A stretch of DNA of 64,000 bases. It comes from Lysinibacillus sphaericus (GTDB taxonomy: Bacteria > Bacillota > Bacilli > Bacillales_A > Planococcaceae). Under the pieces are notes generated by a model. The model had not been told where the DNA came from. It made no database searches and saw nothing but the letters and a program-made list of their open reading frames with translations. Of this stretch, positions 55,252-64,000 are shown in pieces. A program made the position numbers and the translations under genes. Every line of letters begins with the position of its first letter. The first letter of the stretch is position 1. Location of the stretch: positions 248,001 to 312,000 of the forward strand of contig NZ_CP015224.1 of the NCBI RefSeq assembly GCF_001629735.1. The letters are read 5' to 3'.

Positions 55252-55701
55252 ATGGTCAGTTATGTATATCGTTTTGAAAAAGTACTAACAATTCGTGAGC
55301 AAGAAAAAAACGAAACTGAAATGGCCTATAAAGAATCTGTCCGTTCTTTTGAGGAAGTAGCTACTAAGCTATATGACTTGCTTAAAAAGAAGGAAGATTT
55401 AATTGCCTTCCAGCAGGATCGCTTAACTGTTGGTTCATCTATTGATGAAATTCATCACTATGCACGTTTTATTGATAGTCTTGAAAAGACAATTGCAGAT
55501 GTACAGCAGAAAGTGATACAAGCTCGTGCAAAGATGAATTGGCACGAAGATAAATTATTAGAAAAAAACTTGGAAGTACGTAAATTTGAAAAAATGAAAG
55601 AAAAGGATTTTAAGCTTTTCCAACAAGAGCAGGATCGTATAGAAAGCCTTTTTTTAGATGAAATTTCATTGCTAACGTATAACAAGAGAGAAATCAGGTG
55701 A
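55252..55701 (+). CDS. fliJ: Flagellar export protein FliJ
   Basis: FliJ is a coiled-coil chaperone and stalk of the export ATPase. The 149 residues are almost entirely helical and charged, beginning YVYRFEKVLTIREQEKNETEMAY. The start codon follows the fliI stop immediately. Sequence conservation is low in this family; position decides the identity. Confidence 0.93.
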   Translation: MVSYVYRFEKVLTIREQEKNETEMAYKESVRSFEEVATKLYDLLKKKEDLIAFQQDRLTVGSSIDEIHHYARFIDSLEKTIADVQQKVIQARAKMNWHEDKLLEKNLEVRKFEKMKEKDFKLFQQEQDRIESLFLDEISLLTYNKREIR

Positions 55702-55705
55702 TTTC

Positions 55706-56314
55706 ATGGTGAAAAAAGACAATCGATTGACAGCAGAATTAGTAGAACAGCCACCTAAGAAAAAAGCTGGAGGCTTTCTAAAGTTTTTTACTTGGATCGT
55801 ACTGCCACTTATGTTTGTAGTAGCTGTTTTACTTGTTGTGGCTACGTTAATGAATACAAATGTTTTTGACTTAGGAAAAAAGGCAATTGGCAATTTACCT
55901 TTTGTTCCTTCAGAAGAACAGCAAGCAAAAGATGCTGTCGTAAACAATGATTCGAAAATAGTTAATTTACAGGCAGAGATTCAAGAAAAAGAAGCAGAAA
56001 TTACACAACTACAAAAAAAGTTGGATACAACAACATCTGAAAAAGAGAAGCTCACGATTGAAAAAGAGCAACTTCAATTTGAAATTGAAAAATTAAATCG
56101 ACAACAAGATGATGTGAAGCGGGATTTCAATGATATATTATCGACGTTCGATAAAATGTCTCCTAAATCTGCAGCACCGGTATTAATTAATATGAGCGAT
56201 GCAGAAGCACTGCGCATTTTAACCAATTTAAAACCTGATAAACTAGCAGCAATTTTAGAGAAAATGGACGCTAAGGATGCAGCGAAATATACGGAGCTCA
56301 TGGCTAAACAGTAG
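55706..56314 (+). CDS. ylxF: MotE-like flagellar protein YlxF
   Basis: The 202-residue protein has one N-terminal membrane segment (about 25-50, FFTWIVLPLMFVVAVLLVVA), a coiled coil (about 85-135) and a C-terminal helical domain (KMSPKSAAPVLINMSDAEALRILTNLKPDKLAAILEKMDA) of the MgtE-N/MotE type. In related species it occupies the same place between fliJ and fliK. Relatives act as chaperones for the motor stator or hook; its role here is inference. Confidence 0.88.
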   Translation: MVKKDNRLTAELVEQPPKKKAGGFLKFFTWIVLPLMFVVAVLLVVATLMNTNVFDLGKKAIGNLPFVPSEEQQAKDAVVNNDSKIVNLQAEIQEKEAEITQLQKKLDTTTSEKEKLTIEKEQLQFEIEKLNRQQDDVKRDFNDILSTFDKMSPKSAAPVLINMSDAEALRILTNLKPDKLAAILEKMDAKDAAKYTELMAKQ

Positions 56315-56338
56315 AAATAACGAAAGGAGGTGAAAAGA

Positions 56339-57601
56339 GTGGATATAGCAATGATGAAAATGATAACACAATCAGCCCCTACTAAAAATGCGGCAACAAA
56401 ACCGTCAACAGTTAGTAGCTCTGATGGAAAGATTAATGGAACATCGAAACAGGATAATTTATCAAAATTCGGCTCTGTTTTTGGACAAGTCCTATCTTCC
56501 TCAACCCAACCAAATCAATCTTCACAAGCTACTTCAAACAATGAACTGGCTGATTTACAGCAGGTTTTAAACGCTGATTCATTGGAAGAGGTACTAGATT
56601 TATTAGGAGTCTCACACGATGATGGATTATTAATACTTCAGCTTGAAGAAGAAGGTAAAGCAGTGTCTATGGACGAAATGCTTGAATTAAACAATATACT
56701 AAACGCATTAGGTATTGATGATGAGCAGCTCCAAAAAATAGTTCAGCAGCTATTAGGAGAAGAAAAAGAAGCTAGTGACGTTTGGGAGCTATTATCATTA
56801 GTAGATGCTCAGGCGCCAATTCTACAATCGCTGATAGGTACTGCACTACAAGGAGAAGGTCAAGTAACACCAAAAGAGGCAACGCAAATTCTTCAAGTGT
56901 TAAAGCTAGTACAATTAGTAGGACAAAAGTCGGACTTAACAGCTCCGCAAGAAAATTTGTTAACAACCGTTAAAAGTCTTTTAACGACGTTACAAACGCA
57001 AGTCGAAACGATACAAGTAACAACAACAACCAAATCAACAGGCACATTTTCATTACAAGGCTTCCAGCAAGTCCAAATGACCAAGCAAAGTGAGACAAAT
57101 TCTCATGAAATGGTGACACCGCAAACGGTACAAACCAAACCAGATACGTTCCAGGTAACTTTACCTACTGCTAAGCCTGCACAGTCAGAGGCTTTATTAA
57201 AAGAAATGCAAGCCATTATCAATAGAGCCCAAATTTCCAATGCACAAGGGATCACACGATTAACAATCAAATTGTATCCAGAAAATTTAGGTACAATTCG
57301 TATAGAGCTTGTGCAAAATGATGGTGTATTGACAGCTCGTCTACTAGCTTCTACAGCCCATGGACGTGAAATGCTTGATAGTCAAGCACATCAGCTAAAA
57401 CAGGCATTTGTTCAGCAGAACATTCAAGTGGATCGTCTGGATATTGCACAATCATTACAGGATGCAGATCGCCAGCAACGTGATCAAAACTTCTTTAATA
57501 ATTTCTTTAGACAACAACAGGACGAAGAACAGCAGCAAAAAACTGAGGATGATGATGAAGAGAAATCCTTTAGTGACTATTTATTAAACGAGGAGGTGTA
57601 A
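56339..57601 (+). CDS. fliK: Flagellar hook-length control protein FliK (GTG start)
   Basis: FliK measures hook length and switches export specificity. The 420-residue protein has a variable, Gln/Ser-rich N-terminal part and the conserved C-terminal hook-length domain (about residues 290-375: RLTIKLYPENLGTIRIEL, LLASTAHGREMLDS). A Gln-rich tail follows. The start is GTG 56339, 6 bases after AAAGGAGGTG (56323-56332); GTG 56330 is part of that site. It ends close to flgD. Confidence 0.93.
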   Translation: MDIAMMKMITQSAPTKNAATKPSTVSSSDGKINGTSKQDNLSKFGSVFGQVLSSSTQPNQSSQATSNNELADLQQVLNADSLEEVLDLLGVSHDDGLLILQLEEEGKAVSMDEMLELNNILNALGIDDEQLQKIVQQLLGEEKEASDVWELLSLVDAQAPILQSLIGTALQGEGQVTPKEATQILQVLKLVQLVGQKSDLTAPQENLLTTVKSLLTTLQTQVETIQVTTTTKSTGTFSLQGFQQVQMTKQSETNSHEMVTPQTVQTKPDTFQVTLPTAKPAQSEALLKEMQAIINRAQISNAQGITRLTIKLYPENLGTIRIELVQNDGVLTARLLASTAHGREMLDSQAHQLKQAFVQQNIQVDRLDIAQSLQDADRQQRDQNFFNNFFRQQQDEEQQQKTEDDDEEKSFSDYLLNEEV

Positions 57602-57604
57602 TGG

Positions 57605-58291
57605 ATGGCGGATTCAACGTCTAAAGTAAAGAATGCATCCATAACGGACGATCTTTACTATTCGAATTATAAAAAACCAACCAAACAAACAGGGAATAGT
57701 GAACTTGGCAAAGATGCCTTTCTTCAACTGTTAATTACCCAATTACAGCATCAGGATCCAACAAATCCAATGAATGACCGAGAATTCATTTCACAAATGG
57801 CGCAGTTTTCTTCTTTAGAACAAATGCAGAACATGACAAAGGCAGTAGAATCTTTATTAGCATCACAGCAACAAACACAAATGATGAATTATGCTACCTT
57901 TGTTGGTAAAGAAGTCAAATGGCATGAGATTTCAGATAAAACAGATGAAAAAGGAGAGCCAATCGTAAATGAAGGCTCAGGTGTAATTGAATCCTTGAAA
58001 TTTGTAGATGGCAGTGTTGTCTTCAAATTAGCAGATGGGAAAGAAATAACGCCTGGTAATATTTCTGGAATCCTTGGCTCTGGAACAAGTCCAGATGGGA
58101 ATAATCCTGTGCCAGAATCTCCACTTGTTCAGGCTAGTAAATTGATAGGTAAAAAAGTGACATATCAAGATGGTGAGCAGGAATTACAAGGGAGAATCGT
58201 TTCTGTTTCCAATAAAGATGGCGTCATTTACTACCTATTAGATAATGATAAAAAACTAACTGATAAAGATTTTACAGTTATAAGCGAATAA
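57605..58291 (+). CDS. flgD: Flagellar hook-capping protein FlgD
   Basis: FlgD caps the growing hook. The 228-residue protein contains the family core [20 protein letters not shown] followed by [24 protein letters not shown], then two small beta domains ([19 protein letters not shown]). GAGGAGGTG lies before the ATG. It is followed by the small flagellar operon protein and the hook/rod gene. Confidence 0.95.
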   Translation: MADSTSKVKNASITDDLYYSNYKKPTKQTGNSELGKDAFLQLLITQLQHQDPTNPMNDREFISQMAQFSSLEQMQNMTKAVESLLASQQQTQMMNYATFVGKEVKWHEISDKTDEKGEPIVNEGSGVIESLKFVDGSVVFKLADGKEITPGNISGILGSGTSPDGNNPVPESPLVQASKLIGKKVTYQDGEQELQGRIVSVSNKDGVIYYLLDNDKKLTDKDFTVISE

Positions 58292-58306
58292 AGGTGGGGA
58301 AAAGTG

Positions 58307-58675
58307 ATGGATAAATTTTCAATTCATCGTGTACCCTTGCATCCATCTGTTCGTGCAAATCAACCTACACCCATTCATTCACAGCAATCCTTTAAAGCCC
58401 ATTTACAGGAAGCTTCAAAGCAAGAGCTGAAGGTGAGCAAACATGCGCATGAACGTATCACGGAGCGTAAAATTGACATCTCTGAACAAGAATGGCAGGT
58501 TGTCTCGGATAAGGTATTTGAAGCTCACTCAAAAGGTGTTAAACAGCCATTAGTCTTGATGGATCAAGCAGCTTTAATTGTCAGTGCTAAAAACGCTACT
58601 GTCATTACAGCAATGGATCGCACGGAAGCAAAGCAACAGTTATTTACAAATATTGATGGCACGATCGTGCTTTAA
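58307..58675 (+). CDS. Flagellar operon protein of the TIGR02530 type
   Basis: The 122-residue protein belongs to the small family encoded between flgD and flgE in many Bacillales and Clostridia. The core is ELKVSKHAHERITERKIDI and MDQAALIVSAKNATVITAMDR; the function is unknown. ATG 58307 is better spaced from AAAGGTGGGG (58291-58300) than the GTG at 58304. A hairpin follows immediately. Confidence 0.85.
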   Translation: MDKFSIHRVPLHPSVRANQPTPIHSQQSFKAHLQEASKQELKVSKHAHERITERKIDISEQEWQVVSDKVFEAHSKGVKQPLVLMDQAALIVSAKNATVITAMDRTEAKQQLFTNIDGTIVL

Positions 58676-58705
58676 AGGCTGGACCTTCTTATGAAAGGAA
58701 GCCTT
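58675..58705 (+). other. Hairpin upstream of the hook/rod gene
   Basis: AAGGCT (58675-58680) pairs with AGCCTT (58700-58705), with an inner CCTTC/GAAAGG stem containing one bulge. No T-run follows. It probably acts as an RNA processing or stability element before flgG. Confidence 0.6.
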
Positions 58706-58761
58706 CGTGATGCTGATTGATAGAAGCACACAAATAAAAATTGAAGGGAGAACGAAAACTT

Positions 58762-59730
58762 ATGTTACGTTCTATGTATTCAGGTATTTCAGGTCTTAAA
58801 AACTTCCAAACAAAGCTGGATGTTATTGGTAATAACATTGCGAATGTTAATACTGTTGGCTTTAAAAAAGGGCGTGTACTTTTTAAAGATTTAATGTCTC
58901 AAACACAAGCCGGTGCATCTGCCGCAACAGCAACACGAGGTGGTGTGAACCCACAACAAGTTGGTTTAGGTTCACAATTAGCAGCTATTGACACAATACA
59001 TGGTGGCGGCTCTTTACAAGGTACTGGGCGTGGGCTGGACTTAGGGATTGAAGGAGATGGCTTCTTCATGGTTGCTGATGCAAATGGAGCTCCAGACCCA
59101 GATAGTGGATTCATCGGTGAAGAAGGATTCAACAATACCCTATTTACTCGTAATGGTGTTTTCTATATGGATAGCAATGGCTATTTAGTTAATGCTGACG
59201 GTAAATATTTAGTAGGTGTTTCTGCTGGGGAAGACATTGTTATGGAAGCTGATGACGATGGTATTAATCCAGATGATGCACCAATTGCTTCAGGAGATGA
59301 AGGTGCCAACTTATTTGATGATGATGGTGTCCTAGACCCTGAAGATGGAGAGGTAGGACCAATCCGTATTCCAACGACTGCTAAAGAGATTAGCATCGGA
59401 GCTAATGGTACGATCGAATATGTGGATCTAAATGGTAATCGCAAATGGGCTGGGCAGCTGATTATGGCTAAATTCCCTAACGCTGGTGGTCTTGCTAAGG
59501 TTGGTGGAAACTATTATCAACAAACGGCAAACTCTGGTGCTGCATATGCACAAGTAGCCACTGTTGCAGGGATGGGTAAAGTAGTACCTGGAACAGTTGA
59601 GATGTCCAATGTAGACTTATCGGAAGAATTTACAGAGATGATTGTAGCTCAACGTGGTTTCCAAGCGAATACTCGTATTATTACAACATCTGATGAAGTG
59701 TTACAAGAGCTTGTAAACTTAAAACGTTAA
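58762..59730 (+). CDS. flgG: Flagellar hook/distal-rod protein (FlgG/FlgE family)
   Basis: The 322-residue hook-type protein has the N-terminal SMYSGISGLKNFQTKLDVIGNNIANVNTVGFKK signature region and the C-terminal VEMSNVDLSEEFTEMIVAQR followed by GFQANTRIITTSDEVL. In B. subtilis the gene in this place encodes the hook protein FlgE, often annotated flgG. A very acidic insert lies at about residues 154-198 (ADDDGINPDD; LFDDDGVLDPEDGE), not typical of a 260-residue FlgG. The start is ATG 58762; TTG 58741 was rejected because it precedes the GAAGGGAG site. Confidence 0.92.
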   Translation: MLRSMYSGISGLKNFQTKLDVIGNNIANVNTVGFKKGRVLFKDLMSQTQAGASAATATRGGVNPQQVGLGSQLAAIDTIHGGGSLQGTGRGLDLGIEGDGFFMVADANGAPDPDSGFIGEEGFNNTLFTRNGVFYMDSNGYLVNADGKYLVGVSAGEDIVMEADDDGINPDDAPIASGDEGANLFDDDGVLDPEDGEVGPIRIPTTAKEISIGANGTIEYVDLNGNRKWAGQLIMAKFPNAGGLAKVGGNYYQQTANSGAAYAQVATVAGMGKVVPGTVEMSNVDLSEEFTEMIVAQRGFQANTRIITTSDEVLQELVNLKR

Positions 59731-59788
59731 TGATTGATTAGAAGTCCTTTAATTCATAATGGACGTTTTAATAAACATATTTTCATAT

Positions 59789-59834
59789 GAGGGAGGGTCG
59801 GGCCGGCTCTCATGCTAGACCCGGCCCTAATTCA
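59789..59834 (+). promoter_or_regulatory. Hairpin between a strong ribosome binding site and the swrD start
   Basis: GAGGGAGGG (59789-59797) is a strong Shine-Dalgarno sequence, but the swrD ATG is at 59835. Between them GGGCCGG (59800-59806) pairs with CCGGCCC (59821-59827), with inner TCT/AGA pairs (59808-59810 with 59817-59819), loop CATGCT. Folded, the site would lie about 9 bases from the ATG. A short [11 protein letters not shown] (59812-59838) starts in the loop and its TGA overlaps the swrD ATG. See findings. Confidence 0.75.
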
Positions 59835-60056
59835 ATGATTGAACTAACACGTCTTAATGGCAAAGCATTTACATTAAATGCTTTATACATAGAAACAGTC
59901 GAATCATTTCCAGATACGACCATTACTTTAACAACTGGAACAAAATTTATTGTTTTAGAGAGTGAAGATGAGGTGCGACAAAAGGTAACTGCCTTTTATA
60001 ACAATATACAAATACTATCCAACCCGCATCTACGAGGTGAAAAAGATGAAGAATAA
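59835..60056 (+). CDS. swrD: Swarming motility protein SwrD (FlbD family)
   Basis: SwrD (YlzI/FlbD) is a small cytoplasmic protein needed for full flagellar torque in B. subtilis. The conventional product begins [32 protein letters not shown] and is 73 residues long, the family length. An in-frame ATG at 59787 would add 16 residues, including the hairpin-coded part, but has no binding site. It overlaps fliL by 11 bases. Confidence 0.92.
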   Translation: MIELTRLNGKAFTLNALYIETVESFPDTTITLTTGTKFIVLESEDEVRQKVTAFYNNIQILSNPHLRGEKDEE

Positions 60057-60474
60057 TAAAATGTTAACAATGATTATTATTTTGCTAGTAGCAGTCATAC
60101 TGATCGGGGTTATCTTGTTTGTATTGCTTACACAATTTAATAAACCGACAGGAGCTATTGAACCAACCATTGATGAAATTGTTGAGGCAACCGTGGAGAT
60201 TCCAGAAATCACGACGAATCTTGCAGATAAAAGAGTAGTGCGCTTGTCATTAAAAGTTCAAACGACAAGCAAAGATGCTGCTGCAGAATTAACAAAGCGT
60301 GTTTTCCAAGTGCAAAACATTGCCATTCAAGAGCTTTCTGAAATGGAGCAAAAAGATTTAGAAGGTAAGCAAGGAAAGCAAATTTTCCAAAAATCATTAA
60401 AAACTAGAGTAAATGAATTGATGCAAGAGGGAGAAGTCCAGGAAGTATATTTTACCTCCTTCATCACTCAATAA
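60046..60474 (+). CDS. fliL: Flagellar basal body-associated protein FliL
   Basis: FliL is a single-span membrane protein near the stator. The 142-residue product has a membrane helix (about residues 6-30, [22 protein letters not shown]) and a periplasmic-type domain ending in [12 protein letters not shown]. The start was set at ATG 60046, 6 bases after GAGGTG; GTG 60037 lies in the site. Confidence 0.93.
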   Translation: MKNNKMLTMIIILLVAVILIGVILFVLLTQFNKPTGAIEPTIDEIVEATVEIPEITTNLADKRVVRLSLKVQTTSKDAAAELTKRVFQVQNIAIQELSEMEQKDLEGKQGKQIFQKSLKTRVNELMQEGEVQEVYFTSFITQ

Positions 60475-60505
60475 AACAGAAACTGCTTGAAATGGAGGTG
60501 GGCAA

Positions 60506-61501
60506 ATGGCAGGAGATGTGTTATCTCAATCCGAGATAGATGCGCTGCTTTCCGCTATATCAACTGGGGAAATGTCAGCAGATGACATAAAAAAGGAGGA
60601 TGAGGGACGTAAGGTTAAAGTTTATGACTTTAAACGTGCGCTCCGCTTCTCAAAAGATCAAATCCGAAGTTTGACCCGAATACACGAAAATTTTGCACGA
60701 CTATTGACAACCTTCTTCTCTGCACAGCTTAGAAGCTATGTGCAAATTACGGTTGCTTCAGTAGACCAAATACCATTTGAAGAGTTCGTCCGTTCGATTC
60801 CGAATATGACACTCATAAATGTATTTGAAGTGCCACCATTAGATGGTAATATATTGATGGAAATAAATCCGAACATTGCCTATTCCATGCTTGATCGTAT
60901 AATGGGTGGTAGTGGGGCGAGTCATAGTAATGTGGATAATCTAACTGAAATTGAAACAAAAATTATGACAAACCTTTTTGAACGCTCATTCGACAATTTA
61001 CGCGAGGCTTGGGAAAATGTTGCGGAAATAGATCCGATTTTAGTGGAGCTTGAAGTGAATCCACAATTTTTACAAATGATCTCACCAAATGAAACAGTAG
61101 TTGTCATTTCGTTAAATACGATTATTGGTGAAACAAGCGGTATGATAAATATTTGTATTCCGCATGTTGTATTGGAGCCGATTGTTCCAAATCTTTCTGT
61201 TCGCTATTGGATGCAAACAAATACGAAAGAAATGTCTCCAGAGCAAACAAAAATGCTTGAAACACGCGTAAAACAAGCAAAATTACCTCTTTCAGTTGAA
61301 TTAGGGCTAACGGATATCACGATAGAGGATTTCCTTACAATGCAAATTGGTGATGTTATACAGTTAGAGCAAAAAATTAATGACCCACTTCTATTGAAGG
61401 TAGGGACATTACCAAAATTCACTGTTCAACCAGGTAAGCAAGGCAAAAAATTAGCAATCCAGATTATCGACCCTTTGAAAGGAGGAGACGAAGATGAGTG
61501 A
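60506..61501 (+). CDS. fliM: Flagellar motor switch protein FliM
   Basis: FliM is the C-ring protein that binds phosphorylated CheY. The 331-residue protein has the N-terminal CheY-binding motif LSQSEIDALLSA, the middle CheC-like domain (IMGGSG; NLREAWENVAEIDP) and a C-terminal SpoA domain (LSVELGLTDITIEDFLTMQIGD). TGGAGGTG precedes the ATG. It overlaps fliY by 8 bases. Confidence 0.98.
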   Translation: MAGDVLSQSEIDALLSAISTGEMSADDIKKEDEGRKVKVYDFKRALRFSKDQIRSLTRIHENFARLLTTFFSAQLRSYVQITVASVDQIPFEEFVRSIPNMTLINVFEVPPLDGNILMEINPNIAYSMLDRIMGGSGASHSNVDNLTEIETKIMTNLFERSFDNLREAWENVAEIDPILVELEVNPQFLQMISPNETVVVISLNTIIGETSGMINICIPHVVLEPIVPNLSVRYWMQTNTKEMSPEQTKMLETRVKQAKLPLSVELGLTDITIEDFLTMQIGDVIQLEQKINDPLLLKVGTLPKFTVQPGKQGKKLAIQIIDPLKGGDEDE

Positions 61502-62717
61502 TGAAATGCTCTCCCAAGAAGAAATTGAAGCGTTATTAAGGGGCGAGACGTTGGAAGATAAAAACAGCGGCACTGAAGCTTCTTCAATTGATGAAACAAA
61601 TGATTTACGAGTAGAGGATTACCTTGATTCGTTTGCACAAGATGCATTAGGTGAGGTAGGCAATATTTCTTTCGGTAGTTCTGCCACAGCACTATCGGCG
61701 TTATTAGGACAAAAAGTAGATATTACTACCCCAAGTATATCAATGATTAATCGAAATAAATTAGAAGAGGAGTTTCCACATCCTTATGTAGCTGTACAAG
61801 TGGAATATACGATTGGCTTAACAGGTATGAATTTACTTGTTATTAAACAATCTGATGCAGCTATTATTGCAGACCTAATGTTAGGTGGCGATGGATTAAA
61901 TCCGAAACCTGACTTAGGAGAAATTCAGTTAAGTGCTGTTCAAGAGGCAATGAATCAAATGATGGGCTCTGCGGCTACATCTATGTCAACAGTATTCAAC
62001 AAAAAAGTAGATATTTCGCCACCAACAATTGACTTAATGAATATTTCTCAAAATGAAGGTCGAGAAAATATCCCTGAAGATGATTTGCTAGTTAAAGTAT
62101 CCTTTAGATTAAAAATTGGTAATTTAATTGATTCGAATTTAATGCAATTATTACCGCTAAAATTTAGTCAAAACATCGTAAAATCTCTATTAGGAGAAAC
62201 TGAGTCTATTGAAGAACCTGTGGCTGCAACGATAGCACCTGAGGCACCGCCAATTACAGCACCACCTGTTCAAACACAAGCGCCTGTTATGCCACCGCCT
62301 GCACAGCCTGTTTATCAGCAGCCGGAAGCAACTATGCAACAACCTGTTTATCAGGAGCCACAGCAGTTTGCTCAACCAGCGAGAGCTGCACAGCCAGTGA
62401 ATGTTCAACAAGCACAATTTGCTAGCTTCGATTCAAATGTAATCTCTCAATCTGAAGCTAGAAATTTAAATATGCTACTTGATATTCCATTGCAAGTTAC
62501 TGTAGAGTTAGGACGTACGAAACGTTCTGTTAAAGAGATTTTAGAACTATCCAGTGGTTCGATTATTGAGTTAGATAAATTAGCAGGGGAGCCTGTTGAT
62601 ATTTTAGTGAATAGTCGTTTAATCGCTAAAGGTGAAGTCGTTGTTATTGATGAAAACTTTGGTGTACGTATTACAGATGTTTTAAGTCAAGCAGAGCGTT
62701 TAAATAATTTAAGATAG
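61494..62717 (+). CDS. fliY: Flagellar motor switch phosphatase FliY
   Basis: FliY is a FliN-type switch protein fused to CheC-like phosphatase modules that dephosphorylate CheY. The 407-residue product has an N-terminal LSQEEIEALLRG motif like FliM, two CheC-like signatures (DALGEVGNISFGSSATAL; EAMNQMMGSAATSMSTV), a Pro/Gln-rich linker (about 245-305) and a C-terminal SpoA (FliN) domain. Confidence 0.97.
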   Translation: MSDEMLSQEEIEALLRGETLEDKNSGTEASSIDETNDLRVEDYLDSFAQDALGEVGNISFGSSATALSALLGQKVDITTPSISMINRNKLEEEFPHPYVAVQVEYTIGLTGMNLLVIKQSDAAIIADLMLGGDGLNPKPDLGEIQLSAVQEAMNQMMGSAATSMSTVFNKKVDISPPTIDLMNISQNEGRENIPEDDLLVKVSFRLKIGNLIDSNLMQLLPLKFSQNIVKSLLGETESIEEPVAATIAPEAPPITAPPVQTQAPVMPPPAQPVYQQPEATMQQPVYQEPQQFAQPARAAQPVNVQQAQFASFDSNVISQSEARNLNMLLDIPLQVTVELGRTKRSVKEILELSSGSIIELDKLAGEPVDILVNSRLIAKGEVVVIDENFGVRITDVLSQAERLNNLR

Positions 62718-62738
62718 TTTCAATTGGAGGAGTTAACC

Positions 62739-63101
62739 ATGTCTAAAAGAATTTTGATTGTAGACGACGCTGCATTTATGCGTATGATGATCAAGGATAT
62801 TTTGTCGAAAAATGGATTTGAGGTTGTTGGAGAGGCGGCAGATGGATTACAAGCTGTTGAAAAGTACAACGAATTGAAGCCAGATTTAGTAACAATGGAT
62901 ATCACAATGCCAGAAATGGATGGTATTGCGGCTCTTAAAGCAATTAAGGGATCAGATCCAAGTGCAACTGTAATCATGTGTTCTGCAATGGGACAACAAG
63001 CAATGGTAATCGATGCAATTCAAGCTGGTGCGAAAGACTTTATTGTTAAGCCTTTCCAAGCAGACCGAGTAATTGAAGCGATCCAAAAAGCGCTAGGATG
63101 A
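62739..63101 (+). CDS. cheY: Chemotaxis response regulator CheY
   Basis: CheY~P binds the switch to bias rotation. The 120-residue single receiver domain has the acidic pair at Asp9-Asp10 (IVDDAAFMRM), phospho-Asp54 (VTMDITMPEMDG), the Ser in MCSAMGQ and Lys in DFIVKPF. The start is ATG 62739, 7 bases after GGAGGAG; an upstream in-frame TTG at 62724 was rejected. Confidence 0.98.
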   Translation: MSKRILIVDDAAFMRMMIKDILSKNGFEVVGEAADGLQAVEKYNELKPDLVTMDITMPEMDGIAALKAIKGSDPSATVIMCSAMGQQAMVIDAIQAGAKDFIVKPFQADRVIEAIQKALG

Positions 63102-63105
63102 TTGC

Positions 63106-63786
63106 ATGAAAATGTTAAAATCATTTCGTTTAACGATGATTTTTGCATTTCTTGTATCCTTCCTGTTTTTGTACCCGACACCAACTTCTGTTTATGCAGA
63201 CTCTGATACGAATAGTGTGACAGATTGCATTAAAGACCCAGAAGCTTGTTATGGAGATACGACTGATCCAGCTGCTAAACAAGAACCGAGTGTATCAGCA
63301 GCTGGAGATATATCTGCATGGGAATACATAAAAATGGTTTTAGCGCTTATTTTTGTTGTAGCTTTGTTTTATGGTTTAATGAAGTTTTTAAATAAACGTA
63401 ATTTAAACTTTCAACGTAATCAAATGATACAAAATTTAGGCGGTTTATCGTTAGGTGCGCAAAAATCAGTACAGCTTTTACAAGTAGGTAAAACCATGTA
63501 TTTAGTGGGGGTCGGTGAAGACGTTCAGCTATTACGTGAAATTACTGATCCTGAAGAAATAGAAGCACTGTTAGCACTATATAACGAAAGGCAAGAACTT
63601 GCAGCAACATCACCTTATATTGCAGAAGTATTTTCTAAGTTTAAGAAAAAAGATAGAGAGAATTTGCAAAATGAACAAAAGCAAGAGACATTTGGCAAGC
63701 TCTTTGAAAAAAAGATATCCGAAATTAAACAGGAGCGCAGTGAAGAGATTGAGAGATGGAAGCAAAAGGAGAAGGATGATAAATGA
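63106..63786 (+). CDS. fliO: Flagellar biosynthesis protein FliO (FliZ)
   Basis: FliO helps assemble the export gate (FliP). The 226-residue protein has an apparent N-terminal signal peptide ([17 protein letters not shown]), a membrane segment (about 72-92, [19 protein letters not shown]) and a cytoplasmic domain with [19 protein letters not shown]. The C-terminus is Lys/Glu-rich. Its stop overlaps the fliP start. B. subtilis calls the gene fliZ. Confidence 0.92.
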   Translation: MKMLKSFRLTMIFAFLVSFLFLYPTPTSVYADSDTNSVTDCIKDPEACYGDTTDPAAKQEPSVSAAGDISAWEYIKMVLALIFVVALFYGLMKFLNKRNLNFQRNQMIQNLGGLSLGAQKSVQLLQVGKTMYLVGVGEDVQLLREITDPEEIEALLALYNERQELAATSPYIAEVFSKFKKKDRENLQNEQKQETFGKLFEKKISEIKQERSEEIERWKQKEKDDK

Positions 63787-64000
63787 ATGATTTAATCAAT
63801 ATTTTTTCCAATAGCGATCCAACCAACGTCTCAACATCTGTTAAGCTCTTACTACTACTAACTGTTTTATCACTGGCACCAAGTATTTTAATTTTAATGA
63901 CATCCTTTGCTCGTATTGTCATCGTTTTATCCTTTGTGCGTACGGCACTGGCTACACAACAAATGCCACCTAATCAGGTGATTGTTGGTTTAGCCTTATT
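63783..64000 (+). CDS. fliP: Flagellar export gate protein FliP, N-terminal part (cut by window edge)
   Basis: Seventy-two residues are visible: [15 protein letters not shown]..., then the first membrane segment ([20 protein letters not shown]) and [19 protein letters not shown] followed by [12 protein letters not shown], the diagnostic FliP motif. The start ATG overlaps the fliO stop (ATGA-type), and GGAGAAGG precedes it. The rest lies beyond the window. Confidence 0.96.
   Translation, partial: MNDLINIFSNSDPTNVSTSVKLLLLLTVLSLAPSILILMTSFARIVIVLSFVRTALATQQMPPNQVIVGLAL

Overview
The window is AT-rich chromosomal DNA from an endospore-forming, flagellated low-GC Gram-positive of the order Bacillales. 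Protein sequences and gene order (thiN-spoVM-rpmB ... yloU-yloV-sdaAB-sdaAA-recG-fapR-plsX-fabD-fabG-acpP-rnc-smc-ftsY-ylxM-ffh-rpsP-khpA-rimM-trmD-rplS-lepB-rbgA-rnhB-ylqG-ylqH-sucCD-dprA-topA-trmFO-xerC-hslVU-codY-flgB...) follow the Bacillus subtilis backbone. Lysinibacillus or a close relative is my best guess; that is inference, since no rRNA gene is present.

Layout. 1-930: end of thiN, the tiny sporulation gene spoVM (not a conventional-start ORF: it begins with CTG) and rpmB on the minus strand. 930-7030: an accessory cassette not found here in Bacillus: a divergent IclR regulator and an operon of two guanidine-modifying (DDAH-type) hydrolases, a RocE/RocC-like amino-acid permease and a RocB-like M20 hydrolase, with a clear promoter and two tandem operator copies. 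7300-11370: yloU-fakA(yloV) and the serine dehydratase pair. 11490-16380: a second accessory cassette with a LysR regulator, YfcC-type carrier, M20D amidohydrolase and an enolase-superfamily epimerase/cycloisomerase. 16477-28313: recG, the FapR-controlled lipid operon (fapR-plsX-fabD-fabG-acpP), then rnc-smc-ftsY. 28640-33044: SRP and ribosome genes (ylxM-ffh-rpsP-khpA-rimM-trmD-rplS). 33150-44607: signal peptidase, rbgA, rnhB, the FliK-like/FlhB-like pair ylqG-ylqH, sucCD, dprA, topA, trmFO. 44893-48626: xerC-hslV-hslU-codY. 49208-64000: the start of the large fla/che operon, flgB to the truncated fliP.

How the parts work together. The backbone is housekeeping. The two accessory cassettes share one plan (own regulator, own amino-acid/peptide-type transporter, own M20 metallohydrolase, plus a specific enzyme) and flank the serine dehydratase genes, so this segment looks like an amino-acid scavenging region. 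The fla/che operon encodes basal body, MS-ring, switch, export ATPase, hook assembly, CheY and export gate parts in standard order.

Most interesting observations: a GC-rich hairpin lying exactly between a strong Shine-Dalgarno sequence and the start codon of swrD (flbD), with an 8-codon upstream ORF overlapping that start; the CTG-initiated spoVM; two 17-bp operator copies 20 bp apart upstream of the guanidino cassette; an HslV whose residue 2 is Gly; and a small CPxCG ORF in the long codY-flgB gap. No CRISPR array, tRNA, rRNA, insertion sequence or prophage was seen.
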